Assembly (NCBI RefSeq): GCF_037176765.1
Contig: NC_090022.1
Coordinates: forward strand, 179,730,117 to 179,794,116
Reading direction: 5' to 3'
Source of the DNA: Anolis sagrei
Lineage: Eukaryota; Chordata; Lepidosauria; Squamata; Anolidae
Length of the DNA: 64,000 bases
The translations under genes and the position numbers were made by a program. The notes under the pieces are model-generated. The model made no database searches. It worked only from the letters and a program-made list of their open reading frames with translations, and was not told the origin of the DNA. Below are positions 1 to 12,500 of this stretch, in pieces (the first letter of the stretch is position 1; each line of letters starts with the position of its first letter).

Positions 1-268
1 AAGAGGGAAGGGAGGGAGGGAAGGAGGAAAGAAAGGTAGAGAAGGAAGGAAGGAGAGTAGGAAATAAAAAAGTGAAAGAGGAAAGGAAGGAGAGAAGGAA
101 CAAAAAGAGAAAGACTGAGGGAAGGAAGGAAGGAAAGAGACAAGGAAGGATGGAACCAAAGAGCAAAGGAAGTAAGTAAAGAATCAGATAGAAAAGGAAG
201 AATGAAGAAGGGAAAGAAAAAGAGGGAAGGAAGGAAGGAACAAAGGAGAGAAAGAGGGAGGGAAGGTT
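1..268. repeat. Purine-rich low-complexity tract (GGAA/GAAGG)
   Basis: Nearly all A and G on the + strand, made of imperfect GGAA, GAAGG and GAAAG units. No reading frame or other signal is visible. It is cut by the window edge, so its full length is unknown. Confidence 0.9.
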
Positions 269-500
269 AGCCACAGCAAAGCGTGGTGGGTACAGGTAGT
301 GTAGTATAAGAATACAACTGAAAAAAGTCTAAACACAAAAAAACACAAGAATCGAAAAATAGCAAACTAGTAATCTTGACGTTGATTATCAGCAGAGTAA
401 TCACCACAATCAACCTTCACTTCCTCCTCTCTTTAATGCATTTAAGTAGTGCAGGATTTGTTTTTCACTTTTGAGCAAAGTACAGCAAACATGGATTGCA
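269..500. other. Unassigned intergenic sequence
   Basis: AT-rich single-copy-looking DNA between the purine tract and a foldback MITE. I see no exon, RNA gene or repeat I can name. Confidence 0.4.
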
Positions 501-727
501 TGTGCACTGTAGAATTAATGCAATTTAACACCCCTTTTACAGTCACGGCTTAGTGCTGTGAGAGTTGCCTTAATCTTGGGAGTTGTCGTTTAGTGAGGGA
601 CTAGCACTCTTTGGCAGAGAAAAGTAAAGAAATTATAAAACTACAGCTCCCATGATTCCATAGCATTAAGCCATGGAAGTTAAAGTGGGATCAAATTGCA
701 TCAATTCCACCATGTAGATGTACCCTC
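501..727. repeat. Foldback MITE, family A (copy 1)
   Basis: The two ends are reverse complements: it opens with TGTGCACTGTAGAATTAATG and closes with TCAATTCCACCATGTAGATG plus a short tail. The inside repeats the pattern in inverted order (an 'agcactctttggcagagaa' core between two 'catggctt/aagccatgg' arms). The same roughly 220-bp unit recurs near 2,084, 3,801, 8,463, 25,099, 43,748 and 45,629. There is no coding capacity, so it is a non-autonomous DNA transposon family. Confidence 0.8.
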
Positions 728-1149
728 AATCTATTCCCTTTGGAGCAATGCTCCCCTTCCTATCTAGTCTCCCTACTGACCACCACCTTGCATTTGAGAA
801 ACAGCATCCAAGGTCATCTGATTTAGGCAGCAACAACAAATGGGACCTTTGAGCAAGGCAAAGAAAAACCCAGCACACACTGCGATCAAACACAGCGGTG
901 GCCCTTTGAGATGTTTGAAAGGCCAGGAAGGTGAGATCGATGAGTCAACAAACACCATCATTCTTCATGGGTTATAACTATACTACAAGAAGTAATGCTG
1001 CGGGTGTGCACATACTTTGATCAATGGCACTGTTGAGAAGTGCTCTGACTCTCAATTCATTTAAAGCATTTTGCCTATCCACGGGCCTTTGCTTTAAATG
1101 ATTTCCCCACTTCTATTTTTGTTGTTGCTTATCTCAGGCCCTGTTAGAA
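728..1149. other. Unassigned intergenic sequence
   Basis: Unique-looking sequence. Short open frames occur on both strands, but none has splice signals, similarity or composition that argues for coding. Confidence 0.4.
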
Positions 1150-1396
1150 ATAGCAACCTTTTTCAAGCCTCCACTAGTTATTTGTTATGTATATAATTCA
1201 GATTGCTTACTGTATGATATATGTGTGTATTGGCATGCAGTTTTCCTTAACTCTATGTTGTGGGAGGGGCTGCAGACCATGTGATCAGATCTGGGATTGC
1301 TCAAGACTCAGACTCCATTTTAGAATGTACAGATGCCAGTATGCTTTACAGAAGTCAGACTCTATTAGATTCTCAGACTAGAGAGATGCTTTAGAC
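1150..1396 (+). repeat. Unclassified interspersed repeat
   Basis: About 130 bp here (roughly 1,150-1,281, ending with 'tgttgtgggaggggctgcag') matches the reverse complement of 43,479-43,605. Shared landmarks are the 'ttatttgttatgtatataa' stretch, the 'gtattggcatgcag' stretch and the GGGAGGGGCTGCAG end. Family unknown. Confidence 0.5.
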
Positions 1397-1460
1397 CAGG
1401 GGTCCTCAAACCTTTTAAACACAGGGCCAGGTCACAGTTCCTCAAACTCTCTCCACATAC
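1397..1460 (+). mobile_element. Truncated hAT-type MITE (CAGGGGTCCTCAAAC family)
   Basis: It begins with CAGGGGTCCTCAAAC, the terminal inverted repeat of the complete copies at 11,764-12,114 and 13,804-14,142. It then follows their first 60 bases ('acagggccaggtcacag') before identity is lost. The right end is missing. Confidence 0.7.
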
Positions 1461-1464
1461 CAAC

Positions 1465-2078
1465 CCGGGCTCTTAGATATTCGAGAAGGCCCTCCTTTCA
1501 CCCCTACCAATCTCATAAGCTCGTCTTGTGGGCACAAGAGAGTGAGTCTTCTCTGTGGCTCCCCAACTTTGGAACTCATTACCTGGAGAGATCAGGAAAG
1601 CTCCTTCACTAGAAACATTCAAAAAGAACCTTAAAACCTGGTCTTCCGCTGCGCCTTTGGCGCGTAGGTGCACAATATGACACCATTGCACTTCTCAACA
1701 CTCTTCCCACTGGAATACACGCCCTCCAAATGGGAAGTTTAGCTTCACAACTCTGTGTGTTTTTATGAGTTCCCTGCAAATACTTGCTCCTATTTTTATC
1801 TCATTAGATAAATCGTTTCTAATCGTTTTACTCTGTACATGTGGCCCTCCCATTGTTATTGCGATAGTGCTTATTGGAATGTTATTTTATGACTATGTTT
1901 ATAATTTTTTTCTTCTTTTATGTAATTTTGATGATGTTGTTTGTTGTTTATGCTCTGGTTCTATTTTACTGTAATGTTGTCCCGGCTTGGCCCCATGTAA
2001 GCCGCTCCGAGTCCCCACTGGGGAGATGGTGGCGGGGTATAAATAAAGTTTATTATTATTTATTATTAATTAGCATCT
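1465..2078 (+). mobile_element. L2-like LINE, 3' end
   Basis: The left part resembles, with gaps, the last coding residues of an L2/CR1-type reverse transcriptase ORF (a 'plwlpnfgthyl...' type tail). The right part is the shared 3' terminus 'gtaagccgctccgagtcccc...ggcggggtataaataaa', followed by an ATT-rich tail. The same terminus occurs in reverse near 8,931, 28,095 and 38,440. It is a 5'-truncated copy, as is usual for LINEs. Confidence 0.65.
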
Positions 2079-2083
2079 GTGTT

Positions 2084-2295
2084 GGGGTGCATCTTCACTG
2101 CAGAATGAATGTAGCTTGATGCCACTTTTACTGCCATGGCTCAATTCTGTGCAATTCTGGGATCTGTGATTTGGGCAAGCACCAGCACTCTTTGGCAGAG
2201 AAGGCTAAAGATCTTGCAAAACTACAACTTATGTGACTCCGCAGCATTGAGCCATGGCTTTTAAAGGGGTGTCAAACTGCACTAATTCTATAGAT
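2084..2295. repeat. Foldback MITE, family A (copy 2), split by a hAT element
   Basis: Same unit as 501-727. Its last bases ('attctatagat') are followed by the hAT element at 2,296-3,028. After the duplicated CTATAGAT the MITE end resumes ('gaaccc' at 3,037-3,042). The MITE is therefore older than the hAT insertion. Confidence 0.75.
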
Positions 2296-3028
2296 CAGTG
2301 TTTCTCAACCTCTCTAATGCCGTGACCCCTTAATACCGTTCTTCATGTTGCAGTGACCCCCAAGCATAATATTATTTTCGTTGCTCCTTCATAACTGTCA
2401 TTTTGCTACTGTTATGAATCGTAATGTAAATATCTGATGTGCAGGATGTATTTTCATTCACTGGACCAAATTTGGCACAAATACCCAATACACCCAAGTT
2501 TGAATGCTGGTAGGGTGGGGGGGGGGGGTGATTTTGTCATTTGGGAGTTATAGTTGCTGGAATTTATAGTTCACCTACAATCAAAGAGCATTCTGAACTC
2601 CACCAATGATAGAATTGAACCAAACTTGGCACACAGAACTCTCATGACCAACAGAAAATATTGGAACTCATTGACGTTGAGTTTTGGAGTTGTAGTTCAC
2701 CTACATCCAGAGAGCACCGTGGTTCAAACAATGATGGATCTGGACCAAACTTTGTACACAGACTGAACATGGGCAACTGTGAACACTGGTGGAGTTTGGG
2801 GAAAATAGATTTGACATTAGGGAATGGTAGTTGCTAGGATTTATAGCTCATCTATAATCAAAAAGCATTCTGAACCCCACCAATGATAGAATTGGGCCAA
2901 ACTTCCCATACAGACCCCCCATGACCCACAGAAAATACTGTGTTTTCTTATGGTGTTTGGTGACTCCTCGGACGCCCCCTCGCAACCCCCCCCCCCAGGG
3001 GTCCCGACCCCCAGGTTGAGAAACACTG
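2296..3028. mobile_element. Non-autonomous hAT transposon with 8-bp target duplication
   Basis: The ends CAGTGTTTCTCAAC and GTTGAGAAACACTG are perfect inverted repeats. They are flanked by an exact 8-bp duplication, CTATAGAT (2,288-2,295 and 3,029-3,036), the hallmark of hAT transposition. The interior holds G and C homopolymer runs and blocks ('catgaccaacagaaaata', 'gaactccaccaatgatag') shared with the Helitron-like copies at 39-42 kb and 49 kb. No transposase frame is present. Confidence 0.9.
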
Positions 3029-3043
3029 CTATAGATGAACCCT

Positions 3044-3575
3044 TGGTCTCTTTTCATACTGTTGCTAAAGAGAGAAGGGGAGAGTAGAGGAGAAGGACTA
3101 GATCTGATTTCCACAACTAATGTTGAGAGTTGGGTTACATGTGTATTGTGCTGCCCTCTGAGGTCTCAGCTACTTCCCCCTTTTCTTACCAGATAAGCAT
3201 GTACCGCCTCCTCTTTCCTGGTTGCACTCATTTTCCAGCTTCCTCCTTCCTCACAGATGCAAAAGAAACTAGAAACTGTAGCTGCAGAATCTGTGCCTTG
3301 GGAGGAACAACAGGGTTGCCTGGGTGGCAAAGCTCTCTCAAAGTAAAAGTGTCCATCACTTGCACCACGAACTTGCTCAAAGTTCACTTTCCAAGTCTAG
3401 TCTACGCTATTAACAGGATGATGACAGCTGAGCATCTGTGCAGGAGACACATCATGCCTACTTCTCAGCAAACGTCCACTACATTTTAGTGAGACAAGTT
3501 CCCCATGTTGGTTTTATTGGCTTTCAAGAACGACTTCCCAGTTTGGCAAGAAACAACTTCTCCATTCTTATTAAG
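3044..3575 (+). other. Region upstream of MILR1 start codon
   Basis: No recognised repeat. It must contain the 5' untranslated region and, unless an upstream non-coding exon exists, the promoter of the receptor gene that starts at 3,576. No TATA box or CpG cluster is obvious, which fits a leukocyte-restricted gene. The transcription start cannot be placed. Confidence 0.4.
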
Positions 3576-6500
3576 ATGCCCAAGTGCCTGAGCATTGTGT
3601 GTCTCCTATTAGCGTCTTGTAAGGATTATTTTTGTCTTTAATTATTTCTGTCTCTAAAACATTTCCATGTCATTAACCTTTGTTTTCTTCTTTCAGTTCA
3701 TTCATGTCTACAGAACAAGCAGAGTCATGATGGTGAAAAAGGTATGATTCTTCTTTAATGTATACTGCTAAGATCTGTTCAGTCTGCAGCAAAGAATCTT
3801 GGGGCGTATCTACACTGTAGAATCAATGCAGTTTGACACCACTAACTGTTGTGGCTTAATGCTATAGAATCCTTGGATCTCAACTAACTATAAACCACTT
3901 GATTCCGTAGACGTGAGCCATAATAGTTAAAGTGATATCAAACTGTGTTAATTTTGGGTTGTGGTAGGTTTTTCCGGGCTATATGGCCATGTTCTAGAGG
4001 CATTTTTTCCTGATGTTTCGCCTGCATCTATGGCAAGCATCCTCAGAGGTAGTAAGGTCTGTTGGAAGTAGGAAAATGGGTTTATATATCTGTGGAATGA
4101 CCAGGGTGTGAATGTTTCAACTGACCACCTTAATTAGCATTTGATGGCTTGGCAGTGCCTGGGGGAATCTTTTGTTGAGAGGCGATTAGATGTCTCTGAT
4201 TGTTTACTCTCTGTTGTTTTGCTGTTGTAATTTTAGAGTTTTTTTAATATTGATAGCCAGATTTTGTTCATTTTCATGGTTTCCTCCTTTCTGTTGAAAT
4301 TGTTCACATGCTTGTGTATTTCAGTGGCTTCTCTGTGTAGTCTGACATGGTGGTTGTGAGAGTGGTCCAGCATTTCTGTGTTCTCAAATAATATGCTGTG
4401 TCCAGGTTGGTTCCTCAGGTGCTCTGCTATGACTGACTTCTCTGGTTGAAGTAGTCTGCAGTGCCTTTCATGTTCCTTGATTCATGTTTGGACGCTGAGT
4501 TTGGTGGTCCCTATGTATGTGTTAATTTTACCGTTTAGATGCTGCCATGGTGTATAATAGAACCTCATAGTTACAATTTGCCTTAATGTGACAAAGTATG
4601 TTGTGTGTGTGCCAAGGGTGCAGGACTATCTTGCCAAACTGGATCTAAAATATTTTGTGAGATGTAAAGAAAGTTAAGATGGACGTTTAGGATACTCATC
4701 ACACTTACTAAATTCCACTGAGTCCTCCACTTTAAGAGTGGTAAACCACTGTGTTCATCACATTAGGTTTGGATCAAAGTCTAAGATAGAGCATTCTTCA
4801 CGTGTCTAAAGCTTTCTTTTCATATGTTTCAACAGCTGCTTAGGAAGTGGATTTTTTGGTAATTTATTTATTTATCATGTCAGGAGCAAACCAAACAGTT
4901 GTATAGCATTTTTAACAAACAAACAAACAAAACAAAAAGTTTGCAAGCTTGGTAGTTGATTAGATATCCTTTGAGCAGTAACTGGCCACTTGGAGTGCCT
5001 CTGGTGTTACTATAAGAAGGTCCTCCGTTGTGCATGTGGTAGGGCTCAGGTTGCATTGCAGCAGGTGGTCTGTAGTTTGCTCTTCTCCACACTCGCATGT
5101 TGTGGATTCCACTTTGTAGCCCCATTTCTTAAGGTTGGCTCTGCATCTCGTGGTGCCAGAGCGCAGTCTGTTCAGTGCCTTCCAAGTCGCCCAGTCTTCT
5201 GTGTGCTCAGGGGGGAGTCTCTCATTTGGTATTAGCCATTGCTTGAGGTTCTGGGTTTAAGCCTGCCACTTTTGGACTCCCGCTTGCTGAGGTGTTCCAG
5301 CGAATGTCTCTGTAGATCTTAGAAAACTATTTCTTGATTTAAGTTGTTGACGTGCTGGCTGATACCCAAACAGAGGATGAGCTGGAGATGTCACTGTCTT
5401 AGTCCTTTCATTGTTGGCTGGTACTTCCTGGCGGAAGTCAGGTGGTGCAATACCAGCTAAACAGTGTAATTTCTCCAGTGGCGTAGGATGCAAACACCCC
5501 GTTATAATGTGGCAAGTCTCATTAAGAGCCACATCTACTGTTTTAGCGTGGTACTAATGTTCAAAAAGATCCAATACAAAATAACACTTTGAAGCATGAT
5601 CCAAAAAGGCACCAGCAAAAGCAAAATCCCATGAGAACATGACAGTTCTGAGACCATGAACACAAGAACTGCAAGATAATCCAGACAAGCAAAATGCAAG
5701 CTTCTTGGTTAAACGAAAAGTTGCTCTGGCAAAGGTTTGATCCCAAACACACTGTTTAATACCCTTTGCAAAACATGAAAGCGTTCCTTTGGCCTCTGAC
5801 CTCCTTCTTGTTAGCTATTCTCGCACTCCTTCGAACTCTGAATTCCAAACGGTCAGCATGATCTAAGGTTCCTGTTTCGTCAAGGTCAGTCTGTTCGTTA
5901 GTGTTATCCAGTTTGCCTCCCTGCTCATTATCAGGCTGAGAACTGTCCTCCTTTTCTGAGTCAATTTGCACCTGCACCTGACTGGTTTCAGTATCAACAA
6001 ACTCATTTCTTGCTGTGAGAAACTGAACTTCTACACCCTGTTCTTCATTGACTACAACAGGGACATTTTGAACCAGATTGTGAACCTGAATCCCATCATC
6101 CTCATCAGAGGCACTCTGTGGTTCCATCTGAGTCACAATAGTAGGGTCATTGTAGTGTCATCGTAAGTTGGGAATGATTTGAAGGCACAAAACAACAATA
6201 CTTCAAGAAAAACGTGGATGGGGATAAAATATTCCTCCAGAAGTTGTTGAGCTGCAACTCCCAGCATTCCTTTCCACTTGTTATGGTGGCTAGGGCTGCT
6301 GGGACTTGCAGTCCAGCAGCATATGGAGAGTCACCTGGGAACCTTAGTATTATTTATTTATTTAGTATTATTTATTTCCACTGGGAAGCTTAGTATTATT
6401 TATTTCCTTTCTAGTGCTCAAATCTAGTGTTGAGAGATTGAAAATTCACACTGAAGTTGTTTGAAAATGAATGTTAGATGTCTCTTCCAGAGATGCCTGA

Positions 6501-9500
6501 AAATTTCACTTCTTGCTTAAAATGATGTGACAATCCATGACGCCTCATCAGAAAATGGCATGTTAAATTCTTATTGCAGGTACATCTGAGACTGCCATTT
6601 CTTGCTTGAAAGATCTGCAAGATCTAGAAATCTACAGTGACTTCTCAGAAATCGCCATCGGCAGCAATGTGACACTGGGGTGCAGATCAAAGAAGGGTTG
6701 CCTGCCAATTAACTACACACTATATTTAAACACAACGAAAATTCAACATATCATCCAAAGAAAGGCTGAAGAAAAGGTTGTGTTTAATATCGCTATCAAT
6801 TCTATCGGCGATGTAGGTGAATACAAATGCAAAGCTGAAAACAATGGATCTAAGTACAGTCCTGGTTTCAACTTCACATTGAGAGGAGGTATGTTTTCCA
6901 GTATGACGTAAGAAAGAGGATGCATAAGTCATGTATTGATATCTTAATGTGTTTTTTGAGAGCATAATCAGTTCTTCTTTGGGCTTCAGAAATGAATGCA
7001 TAAAATAAAATGTGTTTTTATAGGTACGACTGCAATCTTGGGAATTTTGCCTCTGCTTAAAAAGTCTGTTTTGTGAACGGAAAATAGTTTTGCTCACAGT
7101 CTCTGACAGGGCGAATTAGGCTGCAAAATCACAGCACAATGTCCAACAGGCATGTAGCCGGGAGGGGGGGGGGGCTTTAGGGGCTTCAGCCCCCCCCCCC
7201 CCCGAAATTCTCATGGTGGTTCGCGAGAAGGCCTTACTGGTGCATTATTTAAACTGTTATGTTTATTCATATCATGATCTGATCACCATACTCAATATAT
7301 CCCATATTCATGGGGGTATTGGGGTAATGATACAAAAGGTTTGCTAGGCTACACCCTCTTTCACTCAGACTCACACCCCCCTGAAACTCACCCCCCCCCC
7401 GAAACCCCCCTTGAAAAAAAATCAGCCCCCCCCCCCCCCCCGAAATGAAATCCTGGCTACGGGCCTGATGTCCAACATTTCCCAGGTGAAAGCTTGGACA
7501 CATGTGACCTAGCAAGACTAAACTGTGGTTAAGATGGCAAACGTTGTTAATGAGGAAATACACATAAATTAGGGGAGGCTACAACGTTTTGCTTTTGTTG
7601 ACCTTACTCGGAAGTGCATGATTCTGCTTCCACTGAGTTAATTGAGGACAAGCTACTTTTGCATTTGGGATTTAGGCCCCTTCTATACTGCCATATAATC
7701 CAGATTATCAAAGCAGATAATGTACCTTATCTGCTTTAAACTGGATTATATGAGTCTGCACAGCCATATAATCCAGTTCAAAGCAGATAATCTGGATTTT
7801 ATATGGTAGTGTAGAAGAGACCTTAATCTGCAGTAAACTAAGGACAATGAAGAGAAATGGGAAGAGGAGTGAAAAACTGGGACGTATCATAAACAGCTAA
7901 AACAAACTGAGATGGCAGTAGAATAATTGGGACAGGGTTGTTGTAGGTTTTTTCGGGCTATATGGCCATGTTCTAGAGGCATTCTCTCCTGACGTTTCGC
8001 CTGCATCTATGGCAAGCATCCTCAGAGGTAGTGAGGTTCACTACCTCTGAGGATGCTTGCCATAGATGCAGGCGAAACGTCAGGAGAGAATGCCTCTAGA
8101 ACATTGCCATATAGCCCGAAAAAACCTACAACAACCCAGTGATTCCGGCCATGAAAGCCTTCGACAATACATAATTGGGACAGTTGGAGAGCAAGTCACA
8201 GATATTTATGACATGCAAATTGCTCCAAGGGAGGAATTATTTCTTTGAACGTAAGCAACCATCGATCTAGTTCTTGAAAACATGGGATCAAGAGGGAATA
8301 GAGGGGCTTGCTGAAGGCAGCCATCTGAATCCTATTGGTTATTCCCAACTGGAGCAGAGACATTGAAAATGGCTAATGGTAGGTCAGCACACATGTAAAT
8401 GTCTTTAACTCAGTTGATCTATTCCAGTTGGGATAGCTCAGTTGAGTTCTCGTTGGGATTAAGAGTACATCTACACTGTAGAACTAATGCAGTTTGACAC
8501 CATTTTAACTGTCATTACTGAATGCTATGGAATCCTGGGATCTGTAATTTGGTGAGACAACAGTACTATTTGGCAGAGAAGGATAAAGAACTTGTGAAAC
8601 TACAGTTCCCATTATCTCATATCATTGAGCCATGGCTGTTGAAGTGCTGCCAACTGAAATTCTGATTAATTGTGATGCTAAGGTGGCCCTATCACATGGT
8701 TTTCTCAGCAAGATTTGCCTTTGCCTTCATCTGAAGGTGCAAAAGTGTGACTTAGGTCAGCAGTTCGAGCCAGGCAGGGTGAGCACCCACTGTAAGCCCC
8801 AGCTCACTTGTTTGCCTAGCAGGTCAAAACCAGAAATGCAAGTAGATAAAATAGGTACCACTTTTAGCGGGGAGGTAATAAAGGTGCCCTTTAAAGGACA
8901 TCGATCGGAGGAAAGCTCCTCTGCATGGAAGATAATAATAATAATAATAATAAAAACTTTATTTATATACTGCTCCATCTCCCCAAGGGGACTCAGAGCA
9001 GTTCCCAGGTAACATCAAAAAACATACAAAGTAAAAGACAACATAACCATAAGATTAACAAAACACAATATAAGCATAAAAATTGTCGCCATAACACACA
9101 TATATTAAAAGTAATCCTACCTGTTCAAGGCAATTTAAAAATGTAAAAGTCAGGGGCAAGATTTGTGCAAGCCCAACAATTCTAGGAGGCCCGGGAATTA
9201 AATGCAATGCTATGGCAGGCAACAATAATATTAGGTACAGGTCTGTGGCTGTTCATTCTGGGGCCGATTAGAGGAAATGATCAGGGTAATTGGTAGAAAG
9301 AATAAGGCCAAATTCAACAATGTGTAGGGCTGAGTTAGAAATGGTCATTTTCAAAGGCTTGTTGAAACCACCAGGTCTTCAAGCTCTTACGAAAGGAGGG
9401 GAGGGATGGGGCCTGCCTTATTTCCCTTGGAAGGGCGTTCCAGAGGCGGGGGGCCACCACTGAGAAGGCCCTCTCTCTCATCCCCACTAATCGCGCTCAA

Positions 9501-12500
9501 GACGGTAGTTGGACTGAGAGGAGGGCCTCCCCGGAAGATGGAGTGACAGCACCCACGCGCGCGCGCACACACATACACACCCATGGCTGGAGTCGAGCAC
9601 AGCCTCCAAGATGCCAGAAATAAGATGCCAAAAGCTGCCTTTACCTCTATTAGTGTTTGTCTGCCCTTGTTAATTGTATAATCGGCATTGAGTGTTTGCC
9701 ATATGTGTGTTCTCTAAGCCACTCTCACCTTCGGGGTGAGGAGGCCAGTGTATAAATACTGTAAATAAATAAATAAATAGTCCAAGGTCACCTAATGGAT
9801 TTTTATGGCTATGCGGGAATTTGAACCCTAGTCTCCAAAGTTCAGCACTCAAACCACTATACCAAGTTGGCTGTTGTGAATTCCAGAGCAGGCTGAATGT
9901 ACTCCATGCAGGTTGAATCCTAGTATACAATGGGATTCTAAGAAGGCAGGAAGTAATCATAAGATGTGTTGATATCAGTTCTTAAGGAAACCATTCTAAC
10001 TTGCTTAGGATGATTGCCTAGTCTGGAGTCTGCTTTGATTTGCTTTGTGAGTGCTAAATATTATGATCCTGATTACTGTGACACACTAGCTTTCTCAGGT
10101 CAACAATTACCTATGCCCCAATAGAGAATTCCCTTCCTGCCATTTATTGAGTGCTAGAAACAAGAGGAGTGTGAAGAACCTGTGGCTCTAAAACACAGCC
10201 AATGGTTAGGGATGGTGGCAATTGTAGTTCAATAACATAAAAGGGACTCCAGATTCTGAATTAAAGCATATTTTCCTTTCTAGAGCTTAACACAATTGGA
10301 TGTAAAACTAATGGTAGACTTTTGTTGCAGATGAGTCCAAGGATGTCCTTCCTTGCTCGGATCCTGCAAGCAGGCTTGAAATCTCCAGCCCCGTTTCAGA
10401 AATTGTACTAGGTGAGAATGTAACACTGGAGTGCAAATCAGTTGCCAAGTGTCTGCCAGTGTACTACTCACTGTTTCTTAATAAACACAAAGAACTATTT
10501 ACTGCAGTCAAGAACAAAGAAGAAGAAAGGATTGTGTTTAATTTCACCATCACGTCCAGCAGTCAACTGGGTGAATACAAGTGCAGAGCTCAAAGCAGGC
10601 TGAAAGATCCATTCACAAACAAATATAGCCGTGCCTTCAACTTTGTATTAAAAGGTATGTGCATTTTTCCAATAAGAAAAAACAGAACTGTGAGTTCAGG
10701 GTGTTGGGAGGTGCTGGTGGCTGGAACACCTCTTTCAGACCAGATATTTGACAGCCTAAAGTGTGAGAAGATAATAGTTTGTCATGGCATGCTATTCTGG
10801 CAAGAGTCATGAGGCAGCATAACTTCCTTTTTTATGCTTCAGTCGGTTGAAAACGTAGCGGAGCGCAAGTGGTCTCGTTTGAGAGGTGGGAGTATAAAGT
10901 TTTGTCCTGACACAGTTCAGTCGCCATCGTGCGCTGGAACAGTGAGGAGCGTGCTTTTACTGTTGAGGCCTACTTTTCGAGCGGATTAGGAGTAGCTGGC
11001 CCGCTCTCCAGATTTGGCCCCTTGTGATTTTTTTCTATGGGGTTTTTTGAAATCCCGTGTTTATGTGAACTGTCCAAGGACCCTACAAGATTTGGAGATC
11101 AACATCCAGGAAGAAATTGCCAACATAACGCCTGCTATTCTGGCAAGAGTAATGACAAACGCCAGAAATTGGTTTACTCAGTGTATGGAGAATGGGGGAC
11201 GTCACCTACCTAATTTGATCTTCAAAACTATGTAAAACAAAACTTTAGGTATGCACCTACATTATAAAAAAATAAAATTTCTGATTCATACAATTGGTTT
11301 TATTAAGTTTTGAAAAAAGGAAGTTATGCTGCTTCACCCTGTATTTTAATTTTAAAATCAGGGTCTCCATTCCTCCTAACATTCAGAGTTTTTGCAAACA
11401 GAAAAGTGAATATTCTTATTCAACGAAAAGAGACGGATCTGGACGTATCTCTTTAATTATGTGGCACTAGTTGTTTGTGACTGTAGATGGTAGGAGCCAG
11501 AGTCAACATGTGCAAGATCAATTATGAGAAATGTGTAGATCTCCCAATGTTGTTGGACTGTCACTCCTATCAACCCATCAGCAAAGTGGTGAGAAATACT
11601 GGAAACTGTAGCTCAGCAGCATCTAAAGCAGTGGTTCTCAACCTGTGGATGCTTTGGCATACAACTCCCAGAAATCTCAGCCAGTTTACCAGCTGTTAGG
11701 ATTTCTGGGAGTTGAAGGCCTAAACCTCTGGAGACCCACTGGTTGAGAACCACTTATCTAAAGCAGGGGTCCTCAAACATTTTAAACAGAGGGCCAGGTC
11801 ACAATCCATCAAACTGTTGGAGGGCCAGATTATAATTTGGAAAAAAAAGTATGAATTCCAGTGCACACTGCACATATCTTATTTGTAGTGCAAAAAACAC
11901 TTAAGACAATGCAATAATTAAAATGAAGAACAATTTTAACAAATATAAATTTATTAGTATTTCAATGGGAATTTTGGCTGATGAGATAGGATTGTTGTTG
12001 TTGTTGTTGTGTGCTTTCAAGTCGATCCAGACTTAGATTGGCCCTGAGTGAGGGCCGGGTAAATTACCTTGGAGGGCCGCATCCGGCCCGTGGGCCTTAG
12101 TTTGAGGACCCCTGATCTAAAGGATCATACAATCCTCATCTCTGCGCTAAAGAATACCTTGGGTAAAAAAGCAGCATATAAATGTATTGGGAGTGGGGCA
12201 CCAAAATATTGGAAGACTCAGGCAAGAGATCCTAGAGGGCATGTTAGTGGGCATACTTATGAGGAGCAGTGTGGTTTTCATGAGAGACACTATTGTATTT
12301 TTAAGGTTTATTAGAAAGAGCATCAGACTGGATCAGAAACCTATCCCTGTGCACCTAACGTGCCTATTAAACCTTTTCTCCTAGAAGCTCCAGAAGAGGA
12401 AAAGAACAAGTTGGTTGTGTACATAGTTGCTCCTTTGCTCCTGCTGTTCTTGCTGGCAGTGATCGCTGTAGCAATTCCTCTGATGATTCTTCCTTGGTGT

